Source of the DNA: Lachnospiraceae bacterium
GTDB taxonomy: Bacteria; Bacillota_A; Clostridia; Lachnospirales; Lachnospiraceae
Reading direction: 5' to 3'
DNA length: 17,656 nt
NCBI GenBank assembly: GCA_009774655.1
Contig: VSOD01000027.1
Location: 1 to 17,656 of the forward strand
Shown: in pieces, positions 1-7,575 of the stretch
Layout of the letters: the number at the start of each line of letters is the position of its first letter
Position numbering within the stretch: the stretch's first letter is position 1
Translations under genes and position numbers: made by a program
Notes under the pieces: generated by a model
Told to the model about the DNA's origin: nothing
Databases searched by the model: none
What the model saw: only the letters and a program-made list of their open reading frames with translations

Positions 1-1504
1 GCAGGATCGAGTTCTCAACGAAAGGCTGAAAGATCAGCTTGCAGCAGGGCCAGTAGTGATAGGCATCCGGAAAGCTGATCTCATAATCAAACAATGTCTC
101 GTACCGTTTCTTCTGCAGATACAGATATTGATCCACCCAGGCGATCTCCTGGAACATAAAGACAGTCTGGCTGTGTTGATCAAACGTGTAGCGCAGAATG
201 TTGGAAAGTTTCTTGATCAGAACAGAAACCTGATGATTACCCGCCTCGATGGCCTCATAGTTGATACACCCCAGTGTGTTGCAGATAAAATGCGCATTGA
301 TCTGAGATTCCAGCGCCTCCATTTCCGCCCGGTGCTGCTGTCTAAGCAACTGCAGCCTTTCCTCATTCTTTCGCCGGATCTCACCGTTTTTCTCTTCGAT
401 AGCGTCCGCCATGCGGTTATACTCCTCCGCCAGCTGCCAGATCTCATTCTTTCCCTCTATCCGGATCTTACAGTTATAATCTCCCCGCTCAGCCGCCTTC
501 AAAGATTCCGAAATAGCATGGATCGGATTTAACAGCCTCCCCACCACCATAATAATGATAACGATATACACCATAAGCACCGATACATAGAACACAATAC
601 CCTTTTGATAGATATCATTCACATGCGCCTGCATCTCACGCTCGTCCATCAGCACATTGGCCGTCCAGCCAAAGTATTCCAGCGGTTTGGCGATCAGCGT
701 CGCCTCCCCGTCCTCCTTTAGAAAATCCGCCTCGCTTTCATGCTTCCTGTCGTTATAATACAGGACTTCATCCTGCTCGTCCGTTATGTATCCGTGGATA
801 TATTTTACCTTCGGCACTTCCACCGTATTCAGGAACGTATCAAAAACCTCCATGCTGTATGTGATCACCACCACATACTCCGTGTTCCGGATCCCGGTCA
901 CACCGCCCGTAAACGGGTATGCCACATGAAATACCTTCCTCTTCGAATCCGGATAGGCGTGCGGATCAAGATACGCCATATATCTGGGCAGATTCCCGTC
1001 TGCAATATTCTGAAAAACTTCTGCCGCCATATTTTCCACATAAGCCTGATTTTCATCATCCCACAGCGTGGACATAAGCTGTTTGTAGCGGTCATACTGG
1101 CAGATCAACCCTTCCTTCCCCACGACTGCGATCGCCGAAACAAACCGCAGATGATCATAAGCAACCAGCGCATTGTACAGATTCAGATAGCTCTGTCCGG
1201 TCCCAATCTCCTCCCCATAAGCTCTATCCGCCTCCGCAGTCAATTCCAAAAGTTTTTTGTCTGTTACCATCTCACTGCCGGTCGTGATCAGTTCCCGAAG
1301 AGATTCGTTCAGATTACGCTGCATGGCTTCCATAACAGCATTTTCCGTCTCATAGCTCTTCTCCCGCAGATAATGCTGATATTCATTTTTCAGATATGTC
1401 ATAAAAATAAACGCAATGGCAAACACCGCCGCCGAAATATAGAACGCGAAGACCGCCGCAAAATGCGTCGCGAAATACTCCCTTAAATACCTGATTCCCT
1501 TCAA
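1..1504 (-). CDS. YesM-type sensor histidine kinase, 3' end cut by the window edge
   Basis: The minus strand stays open from a TTG start at 1504 to the window edge, giving about 501 residues. The TTG follows an AGGGGTGG ribosome site at good spacing. An N-terminal membrane helix (about residues 15-37), an extracellular sensor region (about 40-300) and a second helix (about 303-323) lead into a HAMP-like segment (LLNPIHAISESL). Next is the His_kinase (PF06580) region: SQINAHFICNTL at about 400-411 with phospho-acceptor H405, then LIFQPFVENSIL at the edge, the start of the ATP-binding N box. The family usually reads QINPHF; here Pro is Ala. Such kinases normally pair with a YesN-type AraC response regulator, which would lie beyond position 1. 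The gene sits downstream of a terminated sugar operon and has its own promoter candidates, so it is probably a separate unit. The ligand is unknown. Confidence 0.93.
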   Translation of the reverse strand, partial: MKGIRYLREYFATHFAAVFAFYISAAVFAIAFIFMTYLKNEYQHYLREKSYETENAVMEAMQRNLNESLRELITTGSEMVTDKKLLELTAEADRAYGEEIGTGQSYLNLYNALVAYDHLRFVSAIAVVGKEGLICQYDRYKQLMSTLWDDENQAYVENMAAEVFQNIADGNLPRYMAYLDPHAYPDSKRKVFHVAYPFTGGVTGIRNTEYVVVITYSMEVFDTFLNTVEVPKVKYIHGYITDEQDEVLYYNDRKHESEADFLKEDGEATLIAKPLEYFGWTANVLMDEREMQAHVNDIYQKGIVFYVSVLMVYIVIIIMVVGRLLNPIHAISESLKAAERGDYNCKIRIEGKNEIWQLAEEYNRMADAIEEKNGEIRRKNEERLQLLRQQHRAEMEALESQINAHFICNTLGCINYEAIEAGNHQVSVLIKKLSNILRYTFDQHSQTVFMFQEIAWVDQYLYLQKKRYETLFDYEISFPDAYHYWPCCKLIFQPFVENSIL

Positions 1505-1546
1505 ACTTCCACCCCTGACAAATACCGACAAAATCTTTCATGTCCT

Positions 1547-1574
1547 ATTTTATCATTTCCGACCGATATTTCAA
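1547..1574 (-). promoter_or_regulatory. Second promoter candidate for the histidine kinase
   Basis: On the minus strand TTGAAA (1569-1574) is followed after 16 bases by TAAAAT (1547-1552). Each box matches 5 of 6 bases of the vegetative sigma consensus. It lies closer to the kinase start than the 1645-1672 candidate; either or both may be used. Confidence 0.4.
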
Positions 1575-1644
1575 AGGAGAAATTCCATAGGCCCGCCGGA
1601 AGGCCGCCGCCTTTAATGCTGCGCACTTCCGTTTCCACACCTTT

Positions 1645-1672
1645 ATTATACCCATCCGCTTCAAAATGTAAA
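1645..1672 (-). promoter_or_regulatory. Promoter candidate for the histidine kinase
   Basis: On the minus strand TTTACA (1667-1672, 5 of 6 bases) is followed after 16 bases by a perfect TATAAT (1645-1650). It lies between the terminator of the upstream sugar operon and the kinase start at 1504, which supports independent transcription of the kinase. Confidence 0.55.
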
Positions 1673-1733
1673 GCCGGCCGGATTCGAAGCATATGCTCTA
1701 TTCTTACAACAGACATATTCAAATCCAACAAAA

Positions 1734-1765
1734 GAGACCGCCCGGCTTCACACCGCAGCGGTCTC
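1734..1765 (-). terminator. Rho-independent terminator of the sugar uptake operon
   Basis: The arms GAGACCGC and GCGGTCTC (1758-1765 and 1734-1741) form an 8-bp perfect stem with further CGG/CCG pairing inside. On the minus strand the stem is followed by TTTTGTT. It lies just after the stop codon of the kinase gene that ends at 1781, so it closes the operon 6262 to 1781. Confidence 0.75.
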
Positions 1766-1780
1766 CCCAAACATTCCCTT

Positions 1781-2890
1781 TTATAAATACTGCTCCACGA
1801 TCTCCTGCATCTTATCCCACTTATCCTCCATGTCCTTGACCATGGCGAACTGGGTTCTGCAGCGGTCCAGATTATGCTCCGGACGATGGATCTTGAAGTA
1901 ATGATCTCCCTCCAGATAATCCGTGAGGAATCTCATGCCGCATTCCAGCGTCATCAGCTTCGCTCCCATAGGCAGCAGCCGGATCTCCTTCTCCGTCAGC
2001 GATCCGCCGCATCCTTCGATAAATCCTTTCGTATATAATGCAAAAAGCTCCAGGTCACAGGAAATCTTCGACAGATCCTTCTCATCCTCCGCCCCCGTGT
2101 TGGCGCCGAAGCGGATAGAATCACCGTAATCATACAGTGCGGAACCGGGCATCACCGTATCCAGATCGATCACGCAGATTCCCTTCCGCGTCTCATGATC
2201 CAGCATGATATTGTTGAGCTTGGTATCGTTGTGCGTAACCCGCAGCGGAATATCCCCCGACGCCAGCAGGTCACAGAGCACATGGCAGTCCGCTTCACGA
2301 TCCTGCACGAATTTGATCTCTTCCGCCACTTCGACTGCACGCTTCATAACATCCGCTTCCAGCGCCTTCTTGAAATTCTTCAGACGGTCAACCGTATTGT
2401 GGAAGTTGGGAATCGTCTCATGCAGACTCTCCGCCGGATACTCTTCAAGCAGCTTCTGAAAATGTCCAAACGCCACAGCGCTCTCATAGAAGTCCTCCGG
2501 CCTCTCCACGATATCGAAGCTGTCCGCACCTTCCACAAACTCGTACATCCGCCAGAATGTACCGTCCTCTTCCTGCCAGTAAGAACCGCCATCCCTGAGC
2601 GGGATCACATTCATGGTCTCTCTCGCCGGATCGCCGCCGTTCTCCACGATCTTCTTTCTCAGAAATGCCGTCACACCCGTGACATTCTCCATCAGCCCCT
2701 TCGGATCCTTGAACACCTCATGGTTCATCCGCTGCAGGATATATCTGCGGGCGGCCTCCGTTTCCAGACGGCACGTCAGAAGATAGGTATCGTTGATATG
2801 TCCATTTCCATGGGATTCGACGTTCTCCGCCTTCCCGTCTATCGCAAACTGATCTGAAATCCGTAATAAATCTGACTTTTCTCTGCTCAT
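1781..2890 (-). CDS. nahK: NahK-like N-acetylhexosamine 1-kinase (APH-fold phosphotransferase)
   Basis: This 369-residue protein has the aminoglycoside-phosphotransferase fold. GNGHINDTYLLT (about 28-39) resembles the nucleotide-binding N-lobe. The catalytic loop is THNDTKLNNIMLD (219-231, catalytic HND), and metal binding is in VIDLDTVMPG (240-249) followed by YDYGDSIRFG. These motifs and the length closely match bifidobacterial NahK/LnpB, which phosphorylates GlcNAc or GalNAc at C1 using ATP. It should act in the cytoplasm on sugar brought in by the permeases just upstream. The ATG at 2890 follows AGGAGGTG; that ribosome site overlaps the TAG stop of the permease gene (11-base gap), so the genes are likely translationally coupled. 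The exact sugar cannot be read from sequence; a related homoserine- or choline-kinase-like role is less likely. Confidence 0.85.
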   Translation of the reverse strand: MSREKSDLLRISDQFAIDGKAENVESHGNGHINDTYLLTCRLETEAARRYILQRMNHEVFKDPKGLMENVTGVTAFLRKKIVENGGDPARETMNVIPLRDGGSYWQEEDGTFWRMYEFVEGADSFDIVERPEDFYESAVAFGHFQKLLEEYPAESLHETIPNFHNTVDRLKNFKKALEADVMKRAVEVAEEIKFVQDREADCHVLCDLLASGDIPLRVTHNDTKLNNIMLDHETRKGICVIDLDTVMPGSALYDYGDSIRFGANTGAEDEKDLSKISCDLELFALYTKGFIEGCGGSLTEKEIRLLPMGAKLMTLECGMRFLTDYLEGDHYFKIHRPEHNLDRCRTQFAMVKDMEDKWDKMQEIVEQYL

Positions 2891-2901
2891 TCAGGCACCT
2901 C

Positions 2902-3783
2902 CTAGCCTTTCACACCACCGCCCGTTACACCGGCAATGATCTTCTCCGACAGGAACACATACAGAATGAAAGTAGGTAGGAATACGATGACCACCGCCGC
3001 GAACATACCGGCATAATCGCCTGTGTATCTCATGGAATTGATCATTCCGTACAACCCGATGGCTACAGATTTTACCTTGTCAGAGTTTGCAAATATCAGG
3101 GACATAAAATATTCGTTCCATACATTGATAAAGTTAAAAATCGTCACGGTGATGATACCCGGCTGCGCCATCGGCAGCATGATCTTCCAGAAAGTCTTCA
3201 TGGGAGGACAGCCGTCGATCGCGGCCGCTTCCTCAAACGCCTTGGAAAGATTGCTGAAAAAGGTCAGCAGAAAAATTGTCGTATACGGCACATTGATTCC
3301 CACATACAGGAAGATCAATACCGCCCGGTTGGCCAGCGACACATTCAGAATGTTCCAGCCTGCCACCAGTCCGAACAGCGGCAGCACGATCATGGTTGCC
3401 GGAACACCCATAGCCGCCACGAAACCGTTCTGGATCAGCTTGTTCCCCAGGAAAGTAAAGCGGGACAATACATAAGCCGCCGGTGCACAGATCACGATCA
3501 GCAGTGCACAGGATATGGTCGCATATACGAGTGAATTCATGAAGAATACGGAGACATTGGATGTGTTCCACGCCTTCGCGTAATTCTCCAGATGAATGCC
3601 GCTCTCAAACTTGAATACTCCACCGGAGAAGATCTCCTTGGATGTGGAAAAGCTGGCGCCTACTACCCACCCTAACAGGACGAAGGTAAACAGCACCCAC
3701 AAAGACAATATGATATAACCGGGAGCCAGACGAAATTCTCTGTGCCAGTTCACACGGTCGCGCACTTCCTTTTCTTTTGCCAT
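2902..3783 (-). CDS. CUT1 sugar ABC transporter permease, MalG-like
   Basis: This 293-residue integral membrane protein has about six hydrophobic segments (first near 22-44, last near 258-282). The cytoplasmic EAA loop EEAAAIDGCPPMKTFWKIML (184-203), with the conserved Ala and Gly, contacts the transport ATPase. It ends in a short tail rich in Gly and Val, typical of MalG-type subunits. The ATG at 3783 has a strong GGAGGGAG site that directly abuts the TAA stop of the preceding permease (14-base gap). It should pair with the MalF-like protein to form the channel for the sugar delivered by the lipoprotein. No ATPase gene lies in the operon; in many Firmicutes a shared MsmX-type ATPase located elsewhere serves such importers, so that is inferred here. 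Confidence 0.93.
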   Translation of the reverse strand: MAKEKEVRDRVNWHREFRLAPGYIILSLWVLFTFVLLGWVVGASFSTSKEIFSGGVFKFESGIHLENYAKAWNTSNVSVFFMNSLVYATISCALLIVICAPAAYVLSRFTFLGNKLIQNGFVAAMGVPATMIVLPLFGLVAGWNILNVSLANRAVLIFLYVGINVPYTTIFLLTFFSNLSKAFEEAAAIDGCPPMKTFWKIMLPMAQPGIITVTIFNFINVWNEYFMSLIFANSDKVKSVAIGLYGMINSMRYTGDYAGMFAAVVIVFLPTFILYVFLSEKIIAGVTGGGVKG

Positions 3784-3797
3784 TCTTACTCCCTCCT

Positions 3798-4703
3798 TTA
3801 AAACTCAATATCGTCGTCTTTGAAGATCTTATCGCAGACAATAAAGATCAATACCACGCAGACACTCAGAAGCACGCCCACTGCCGCACCGATTCCTGCG
3901 TTTCTCTCTGTCATACTGTTGCCGGCGCCGAAGATATTCTGATACATATACACCACCGGCGTAATGGTCTGTGTATTGGAAACCACCATGGAGAACAGCT
4001 GGGACCAGAGGAAGAATCCGGCGGAACTGATACTCCACATGGTAATATTCGTCTTGGTAACGCCCTTGAGCAACGGAAGCGTGATATAGCGGAACTGCTG
4101 TATCCTGCTGGCGCCGTCCAGTGTAGCCGCTTCATAGTACTCAGTGCCGATCCGCTCAATACCGCTGGCAAAGATCAGCATATGATATCCTACCATACCG
4201 AAGCAGTACGCTACGAGGAGCGCCGTAAACAGATGGGACGGATCCAGCCACTGGAACTTGGCGAGCCATTCCCAGTGAAGCAGTTCGCCGATGGTCTTGA
4301 AAAGACCGAACTTGGGGCTGAATACATACTGCAGCCACATGGTAGCCAGCGCTACCGCACTCACTACGTTGGGCATGTAGATGATGGCCCGGAATACATT
4401 CTTAAAGCGGATGCCGCTGGTCAGGATCGCCGCAAAAAGAATCGCCAGTCCCATCACGATTATCCCGCCGAAAAACCAGATACGGAAGATATTCCACATG
4501 GATATCCGGAAAAGTTCCGTACTGAAAAGTTTGGTGTAATTGGCCAGTCCTGAAAACTCCCACTTCGATACTGCATCCGTCACACCCTCGATCTTAAAGA
4601 AACTCATGAGAATGGTTCTAACGATCGGATACAGGAAGATGATGCAGAACATGAGGACCGCAGGTGTAAGGAACACTACGATCATGGTCTTATTCTTTTT
4701 CAA
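3798..4703 (-). CDS. CUT1 sugar ABC transporter permease, MalF-like
   Basis: This 301-residue membrane protein starts with a short basic N-terminus and a first helix at about 7-30. The EAA loop is EAATLDGASRIQQFRYITLP (191-210), with D196 and G197 at the conserved places. Six hydrophobic segments are visible, the last (near 270-292) close to the C-terminus. The most likely start is TTG at 4703 after an AGAGGGGG site; an ATG six codons in is possible but more poorly spaced. It is separated by about 200 bases from the binding-protein gene, and that gap holds a strong hairpin. It forms the heterodimeric channel with the MalG-like subunit encoded next. Confidence 0.93.
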   Translation of the reverse strand: MKKNKTMIVVFLTPAVLMFCIIFLYPIVRTILMSFFKIEGVTDAVSKWEFSGLANYTKLFSTELFRISMWNIFRIWFFGGIIVMGLAILFAAILTSGIRFKNVFRAIIYMPNVVSAVALATMWLQYVFSPKFGLFKTIGELLHWEWLAKFQWLDPSHLFTALLVAYCFGMVGYHMLIFASGIERIGTEYYEAATLDGASRIQQFRYITLPLLKGVTKTNITMWSISSAGFFLWSQLFSMVVSNTQTITPVVYMYQNIFGAGNSMTERNAGIGAAVGVLLSVCVVLIFIVCDKIFKDDDIEF

Positions 4704-4787
4704 TCCAGTAACCCCCTCTCATTGAAAAAACGAACAAGTCGAAACATTGAATCAACTGCTGTTATTGGAACATTTGGTATGTAATAA

Positions 4788-4815
4788 GGCGGCACCGTCA
4801 AAACACGATGCCGCC
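4788..4815 (-). terminator. Intercistronic hairpin between binding-protein and permease genes
   Basis: GGCGGCATCG (minus strand, 4806-4815) pairs with CGGTGCCGCC (4788-4797) over 10 bp with one G-T wobble, leaving an 8-base loop. Only a weak TTATTA tail follows. Its position right after the binding-protein gene suggests a partial terminator or a 3' end that stabilises the upstream mRNA, giving more binding protein than permease. Confidence 0.65.
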
Positions 4816-4900
4816 ATACTCATCTCATGCCTATCCGTGCAACTTTCTATCTATTTATGATAGGTCTTAATCATTACTGTCAAAACAGCCTATAATCTGT

Positions 4901-6262
4901 TTAGTTACCTGCTGCCTTAAGAGCGTCTACAAATCCCTGTGCATCCAGAGAACCGCCGCAAAGTTTGGTGAAGTTCTCGATGATGATCGGAGTCATATCT
5001 GCATTGGCTTCTGCGCCTGCACCCCAGGGATAACGTGTTGACAGGCTGTCCATAACCGGCTTAACGTTGCTCAGAAGTGCCGGCCACTCTGCGTTTGCGG
5101 AATCTGCCGGGATACCAACGGACATCTCGGACAGGAGTGCGTCTGCCTCACCCTTTGTCAGGTAAGTGATCAGCTGGAATGCCTCCTCAGGCATGGTGGA
5201 CTTCGCATTGATCGCGAATACCTGTGCACCGTAGTTGGAAGCCTCTGTTCCGTCTACTCCGCCTTCTACTGCAGGATAGCTGAAGCATCCCCACTGGAAG
5301 TCTTCGCCGGCGATATCCTTAACTTCGTTCGGAAGCCAGGAACCGTTCAGGTACATTGCTGCCGTACCCATAGCCAGCTCTGTGTTCTGTCCTGCCGGCC
5401 ACTGGTTACTCTCGATGGTCTCGGAGAAATAACCCTTGCTTGCCAGCTCTTCATAAGCCTGTGCTGTCTTCAACACTGCTTCGTTGTCCCAGTCACCGTT
5501 CTTAACCACTTCTTCTGTAGCCGGCTCACCGATCAGACGGCTCATGTGATATCCAAACATGCTGCTGATGTAAGCGTTGTCATTGGTGATCGGTGTATAA
5601 CCTGCATCTTTGATCTTCTGGCAGGTATCCAGGAACTCATCCCATGTTGTAGGAACTGCGGTAACGCCTGCTTCTTCAAAGATTGCAACATTATAGAAGT
5701 AAGCAAATACGTTGGGCTGGTAAGGAATGGACTTCAATGTGCCGCCGCCAACTTCACGACATGCTGCCATCAAACCTGCGTTTGCAGTGGACTCGTAATC
5801 ATTCGCCTTCGCCAGCTCTTCCAGATCCAGAAGGTAGCTGCCCCATGTCGAGTTCACACGGTCGATATCTTCATCGAACAGATCAATATTGGTTCCTGCA
5901 TCCAGTGCCGGCTGTAAACCTTCACGGATACCGGTACGTCCCTTAAACTGTACGTCTACAGCGATACCAGTCTCAGCGGTGAACGCTTCGATCGACTGCT
6001 TGATCGCCTGTGCCTGCGGTTCAGCTGCGTCCCACATGGACCAGTAAACCAGTGTGCCGTCGGATGCCGCCGGTGCCTCTTCTGCTGCGGCGTCCTCTGC
6101 CGGTGCCTCTTCTTCAGCGGGAGCTTCCTCTGCCGGTGCTTCCTCTGCGGGAGCTGCCGTGCCGTCCGATGCCGGTGTGGAATCGCCGGAACCGCCGCAG
6201 CCTGTCAGTGTCGCTGCCATCATGGCTACGCACAGAAGAGAACTTAACAATTTCTTTTTCAT
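4901..6262 (-). CDS. Sugar-binding lipoprotein of the ABC importer (family 1 solute-binding protein)
   Basis: The ATG at 6262, just after a perfect AGGAGGT site (6269-6275), gives 453 residues; the open frame further upstream lacks support and lies in promoter sequence. The N-terminus is a lipoprotein signal, MKKKLL followed by a hydrophobic stretch and the lipobox LTGC with lipidated C22. An acidic Ala/Pro/Glu linker follows (about 29-70) and tethers the domain to the membrane. The body resembles CUT1 binding proteins: LVYWSMWDAAEPQ near the start, the signature region NGSWLPNEV, and a C-terminal segment rich in hinge and helix features. It should capture an oligosaccharide or amino sugar outside the cell and hand it to the two permeases. 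It is the first gene of the operon and should be the most highly expressed. Confidence 0.93.
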   Translation of the reverse strand: MKKKLLSSLLCVAMMAATLTGCGGSGDSTPASDGTAAPAEEAPAEEAPAEEEAPAEDAAAEEAPAASDGTLVYWSMWDAAEPQAQAIKQSIEAFTAETGIAVDVQFKGRTGIREGLQPALDAGTNIDLFDEDIDRVNSTWGSYLLDLEELAKANDYESTANAGLMAACREVGGGTLKSIPYQPNVFAYFYNVAIFEEAGVTAVPTTWDEFLDTCQKIKDAGYTPITNDNAYISSMFGYHMSRLIGEPATEEVVKNGDWDNEAVLKTAQAYEELASKGYFSETIESNQWPAGQNTELAMGTAAMYLNGSWLPNEVKDIAGEDFQWGCFSYPAVEGGVDGTEASNYGAQVFAINAKSTMPEEAFQLITYLTKGEADALLSEMSVGIPADSANAEWPALLSNVKPVMDSLSTRYPWGAGAEANADMTPIIIENFTKLCGGSLDAQGFVDALKAAGN

Positions 6263-6290
6263 ACTTTTACCTCCTGTTTGTTCAAAATTT

Positions 6291-6326
6291 ACAGGGATGC
6301 GGGAATTCTTGTCCCGCAGGCCTGCG
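6291..6326 (-). promoter_or_regulatory. Structured 5' leader of the sugar operon
   Basis: The leader contains TGCGGGA (6312-6318, read on the minus strand) pairing with TCCCGCA (6298-6304) over 7 bp. It overlaps a self-complementary CGCAGGCCTGCG (6315-6326), so the two folds compete for the same bases. Nearby CCTGT (6291-6295) could also pair with ACAGG (6273-6277), which overlaps the ribosome site. This may be post-transcriptional control or simply leader structure. Confidence 0.35.
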
Positions 6327-6341
6327 CTGTTTGTAGTTTTC

Positions 6342-6370
6342 ATTATAATGACCATTTCCCCGAAAGTCTT
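6342..6370 (-). promoter_or_regulatory. Promoter candidate for the sugar operon
   Basis: A perfect TATAAT (6342-6347, minus strand) sits about 80 bases before the start codon. At a 17-base spacing the -35 region reads AAGACT (6365-6370), a poor match. A good -10 with a weak -35 fits a promoter that needs an activator, and an AraC-family gene is divergent to it. Confidence 0.55.
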
Positions 6371-6410
6371 TGTCTTATCTAACCACCTTTTTGCACTATA
6401 AGCCCTGTTT

Positions 6411-6427
6411 TTGTATATTTTATACAA
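6411..6427. promoter_or_regulatory. 17-bp operator-like dyad upstream of the sugar operon
   Basis: TTGTATA (6411-6417) and TATACAA (6421-6427) form perfect 7-bp arms around a 3-base centre. It lies about 40 bases upstream of the weak -35 box of the operon promoter. It is probably a binding site for a dimeric regulator; AT-rich composition makes a chance dyad possible. Confidence 0.4.
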
Positions 6428-6572
6428 TTTTTCTCCGTTTTCTCTGACGGACAGGTTATTTTTACACATTTTTCAAAAAATACGGCTCGGAATTATGAAC
6501 AATTTTCCTGCGCTCTCTTTCCCTATTTTAATGTTTTGACCAAATCCGCCTCCGAATACGCCTATTTCTTCT

Positions 6573-6601
6573 TTGCCTTTTTTGCACTTTTGTATTATAA
6601 T
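6573..6601 (+). promoter_or_regulatory. Promoter of the AraC-family regulator
   Basis: TTGCCT (6573-6578, 4 of 6 bases) and a perfect TATAAT (6596-6601) are separated by 17 bases, 62 bases before the start codon. A TTTGCAC repeat lies inside the spacer, which suggests autoregulation. Confidence 0.6.
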
Positions 6602-6663
6602 GTTTTCAAATAGGACGATAAATTTGCACAATCGGTCTGTTTTGCGAAGGGAGAGGGGGAAGT

Positions 6664-7569
6664 ATGAGTTACAAAAGTGTCTATCTGCAGGACGTTCTGT
6701 CCATTCACGAGATCTATTCCATTCATTATTTTGAATACATGTGTGATTTCTCTTTTCCGGGAGAATCCCATGATTTCTGGGAATTTCTGTGCGTTGACAA
6801 GGGTGAAGTGAATGTGCTGGCCGGTGAGAAGTTCCATGCTCTGAAGAAGGGGGATATCATCTTCCACAGGCCCAACGAATTTCATGACGTGAATTCCAAC
6901 GGACTGATCGCACCGAATCTGGTGGTCATGTCCTTCTCCTGCGACTCCCCCGTGATGTCCTTTTTCGAGGAAAAGGTGCTGCAGATCAGCGAACCGGAAC
7001 GGCTGCTGCTGGCGCAGATCATCCAGGAAGCGAAGTATGTCTTCGACGGACGGATGGACGATCCCTATCAGGAAGAACTGCTCCTGACCGAAAGCCCCCG
7101 TTTCGCCGGAGAACAGCTGATCCGTCTCTATCTGGAACAGCTGCTGATCCAGCTGATCCGCCGCTACATGGTGCGTACATCGCCGCCCGCCCATCCGCCT
7201 ATCGTCAAATCCATCAAACAGAAGGCAGACGGCGAACTTTTCTCTCAGGTACTGGAATATATGGAGGCCCATGTCTATGAGTCCCTGACCATCGAACAGC
7301 TGTGCCGGAGTAATTCCGTAGGCCGCTCCCAGCTCCAGAAGCTGTTCCGGAGCAGAAGCGGCTACGGCGCTATTGAATATTTCTCCAGGATGAAGGTGGA
7401 TCTGGCCAAGCAGATGATCCGTGAAAACCATTATAATTTCACCCAGATCGCAGACACGCTCGGCTTCTCCTCCATCCACTACTTCTCCCGGCAGTTCAAG
7501 CGGATCACCGGCATGACCCCCTCCGAATATGCCTCCTCCATCAAGGCGCTGTCAGACCATCCGGTATGA
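6664..7569 (+). CDS. AraC-family transcriptional regulator with N-terminal cupin domain
   Basis: This 301-residue protein has two parts. The N-terminal half (about 20-110) looks like an AraC-type cupin sensor, with HDFWEFLCVDKGEVNVLAG and the KKGDIIFHRPNEFHDV strand. The C-terminal ~100 residues form the double helix-turn-helix: SLTIEQLCRSNSVGRSQLQKLF (first HTH) and NFTQIADTLGFSSIHYFSRQF (second), ending in the family signature GMTPSEYASS. The ATG at 6664 follows a purine-rich GGGAGAGGGGGAAG site. It is divergent from the sugar-binding lipoprotein operon and probably activates it when the sugar or its phosphate is present. Its stop codon is only six bases from the stop of the converging nucleotidyltransferase, with no obvious terminator between them. 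Confidence 0.93.
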   Translation: MSYKSVYLQDVLSIHEIYSIHYFEYMCDFSFPGESHDFWEFLCVDKGEVNVLAGEKFHALKKGDIIFHRPNEFHDVNSNGLIAPNLVVMSFSCDSPVMSFFEEKVLQISEPERLLLAQIIQEAKYVFDGRMDDPYQEELLLTESPRFAGEQLIRLYLEQLLIQLIRRYMVRTSPPAHPPIVKSIKQKADGELFSQVLEYMEAHVYESLTIEQLCRSNSVGRSQLQKLFRSRSGYGAIEYFSRMKVDLAKQMIRENHYNFTQIADTLGFSSIHYFSRQFKRITGMTPSEYASSIKALSDHPV

Positions 7570-7575
7570 CAGCTG

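Larger units (their letters stand above)
6390..6629 (+). repeat. Three TTTGCAC direct repeats in the regulator/operon intergenic region
   Basis: The heptamer TTTGCAC occurs at 6390-6396, 6581-6587 and 6623-6629, always on the plus strand. The first two share the longer context CCTTTTTGCACT / CCTTTTTTGCACT. The first lies just upstream of the operon -35 region; the second and third flank the regulator's -10 box. The placement is what one expects for half-sites of the AraC-family regulator, but this is inference. Confidence 0.45.

Noticed and set aside
740..1486. Plus-strand 248-codon open frame opposite the histidine kinase
   Set aside because: Antisense shadow of a clear kinase; rich in His, Ile and Arg, with no ribosome site.
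1501..1770. Minus-strand 89-codon open frame between the operon terminator and the kinase
   Set aside because: It runs through both kinase promoter candidates, has no ribosome site, and its sequence resembles no protein; its end overlaps the kinase start by chance.
6263..6469. N-terminal extension of 69 codons on the binding lipoprotein
   Set aside because: It would bury the lipoprotein signal peptide and the promoter; the ATG at 6262 has a perfect ribosome site and starts the signal sequence.
7570..7575. Terminator between the convergent AraC-family and nucleotidyltransferase genes
   Set aside because: Only six bases separate the stop codons and I saw no stem-loop with a T-tract; the transcripts probably overlap.
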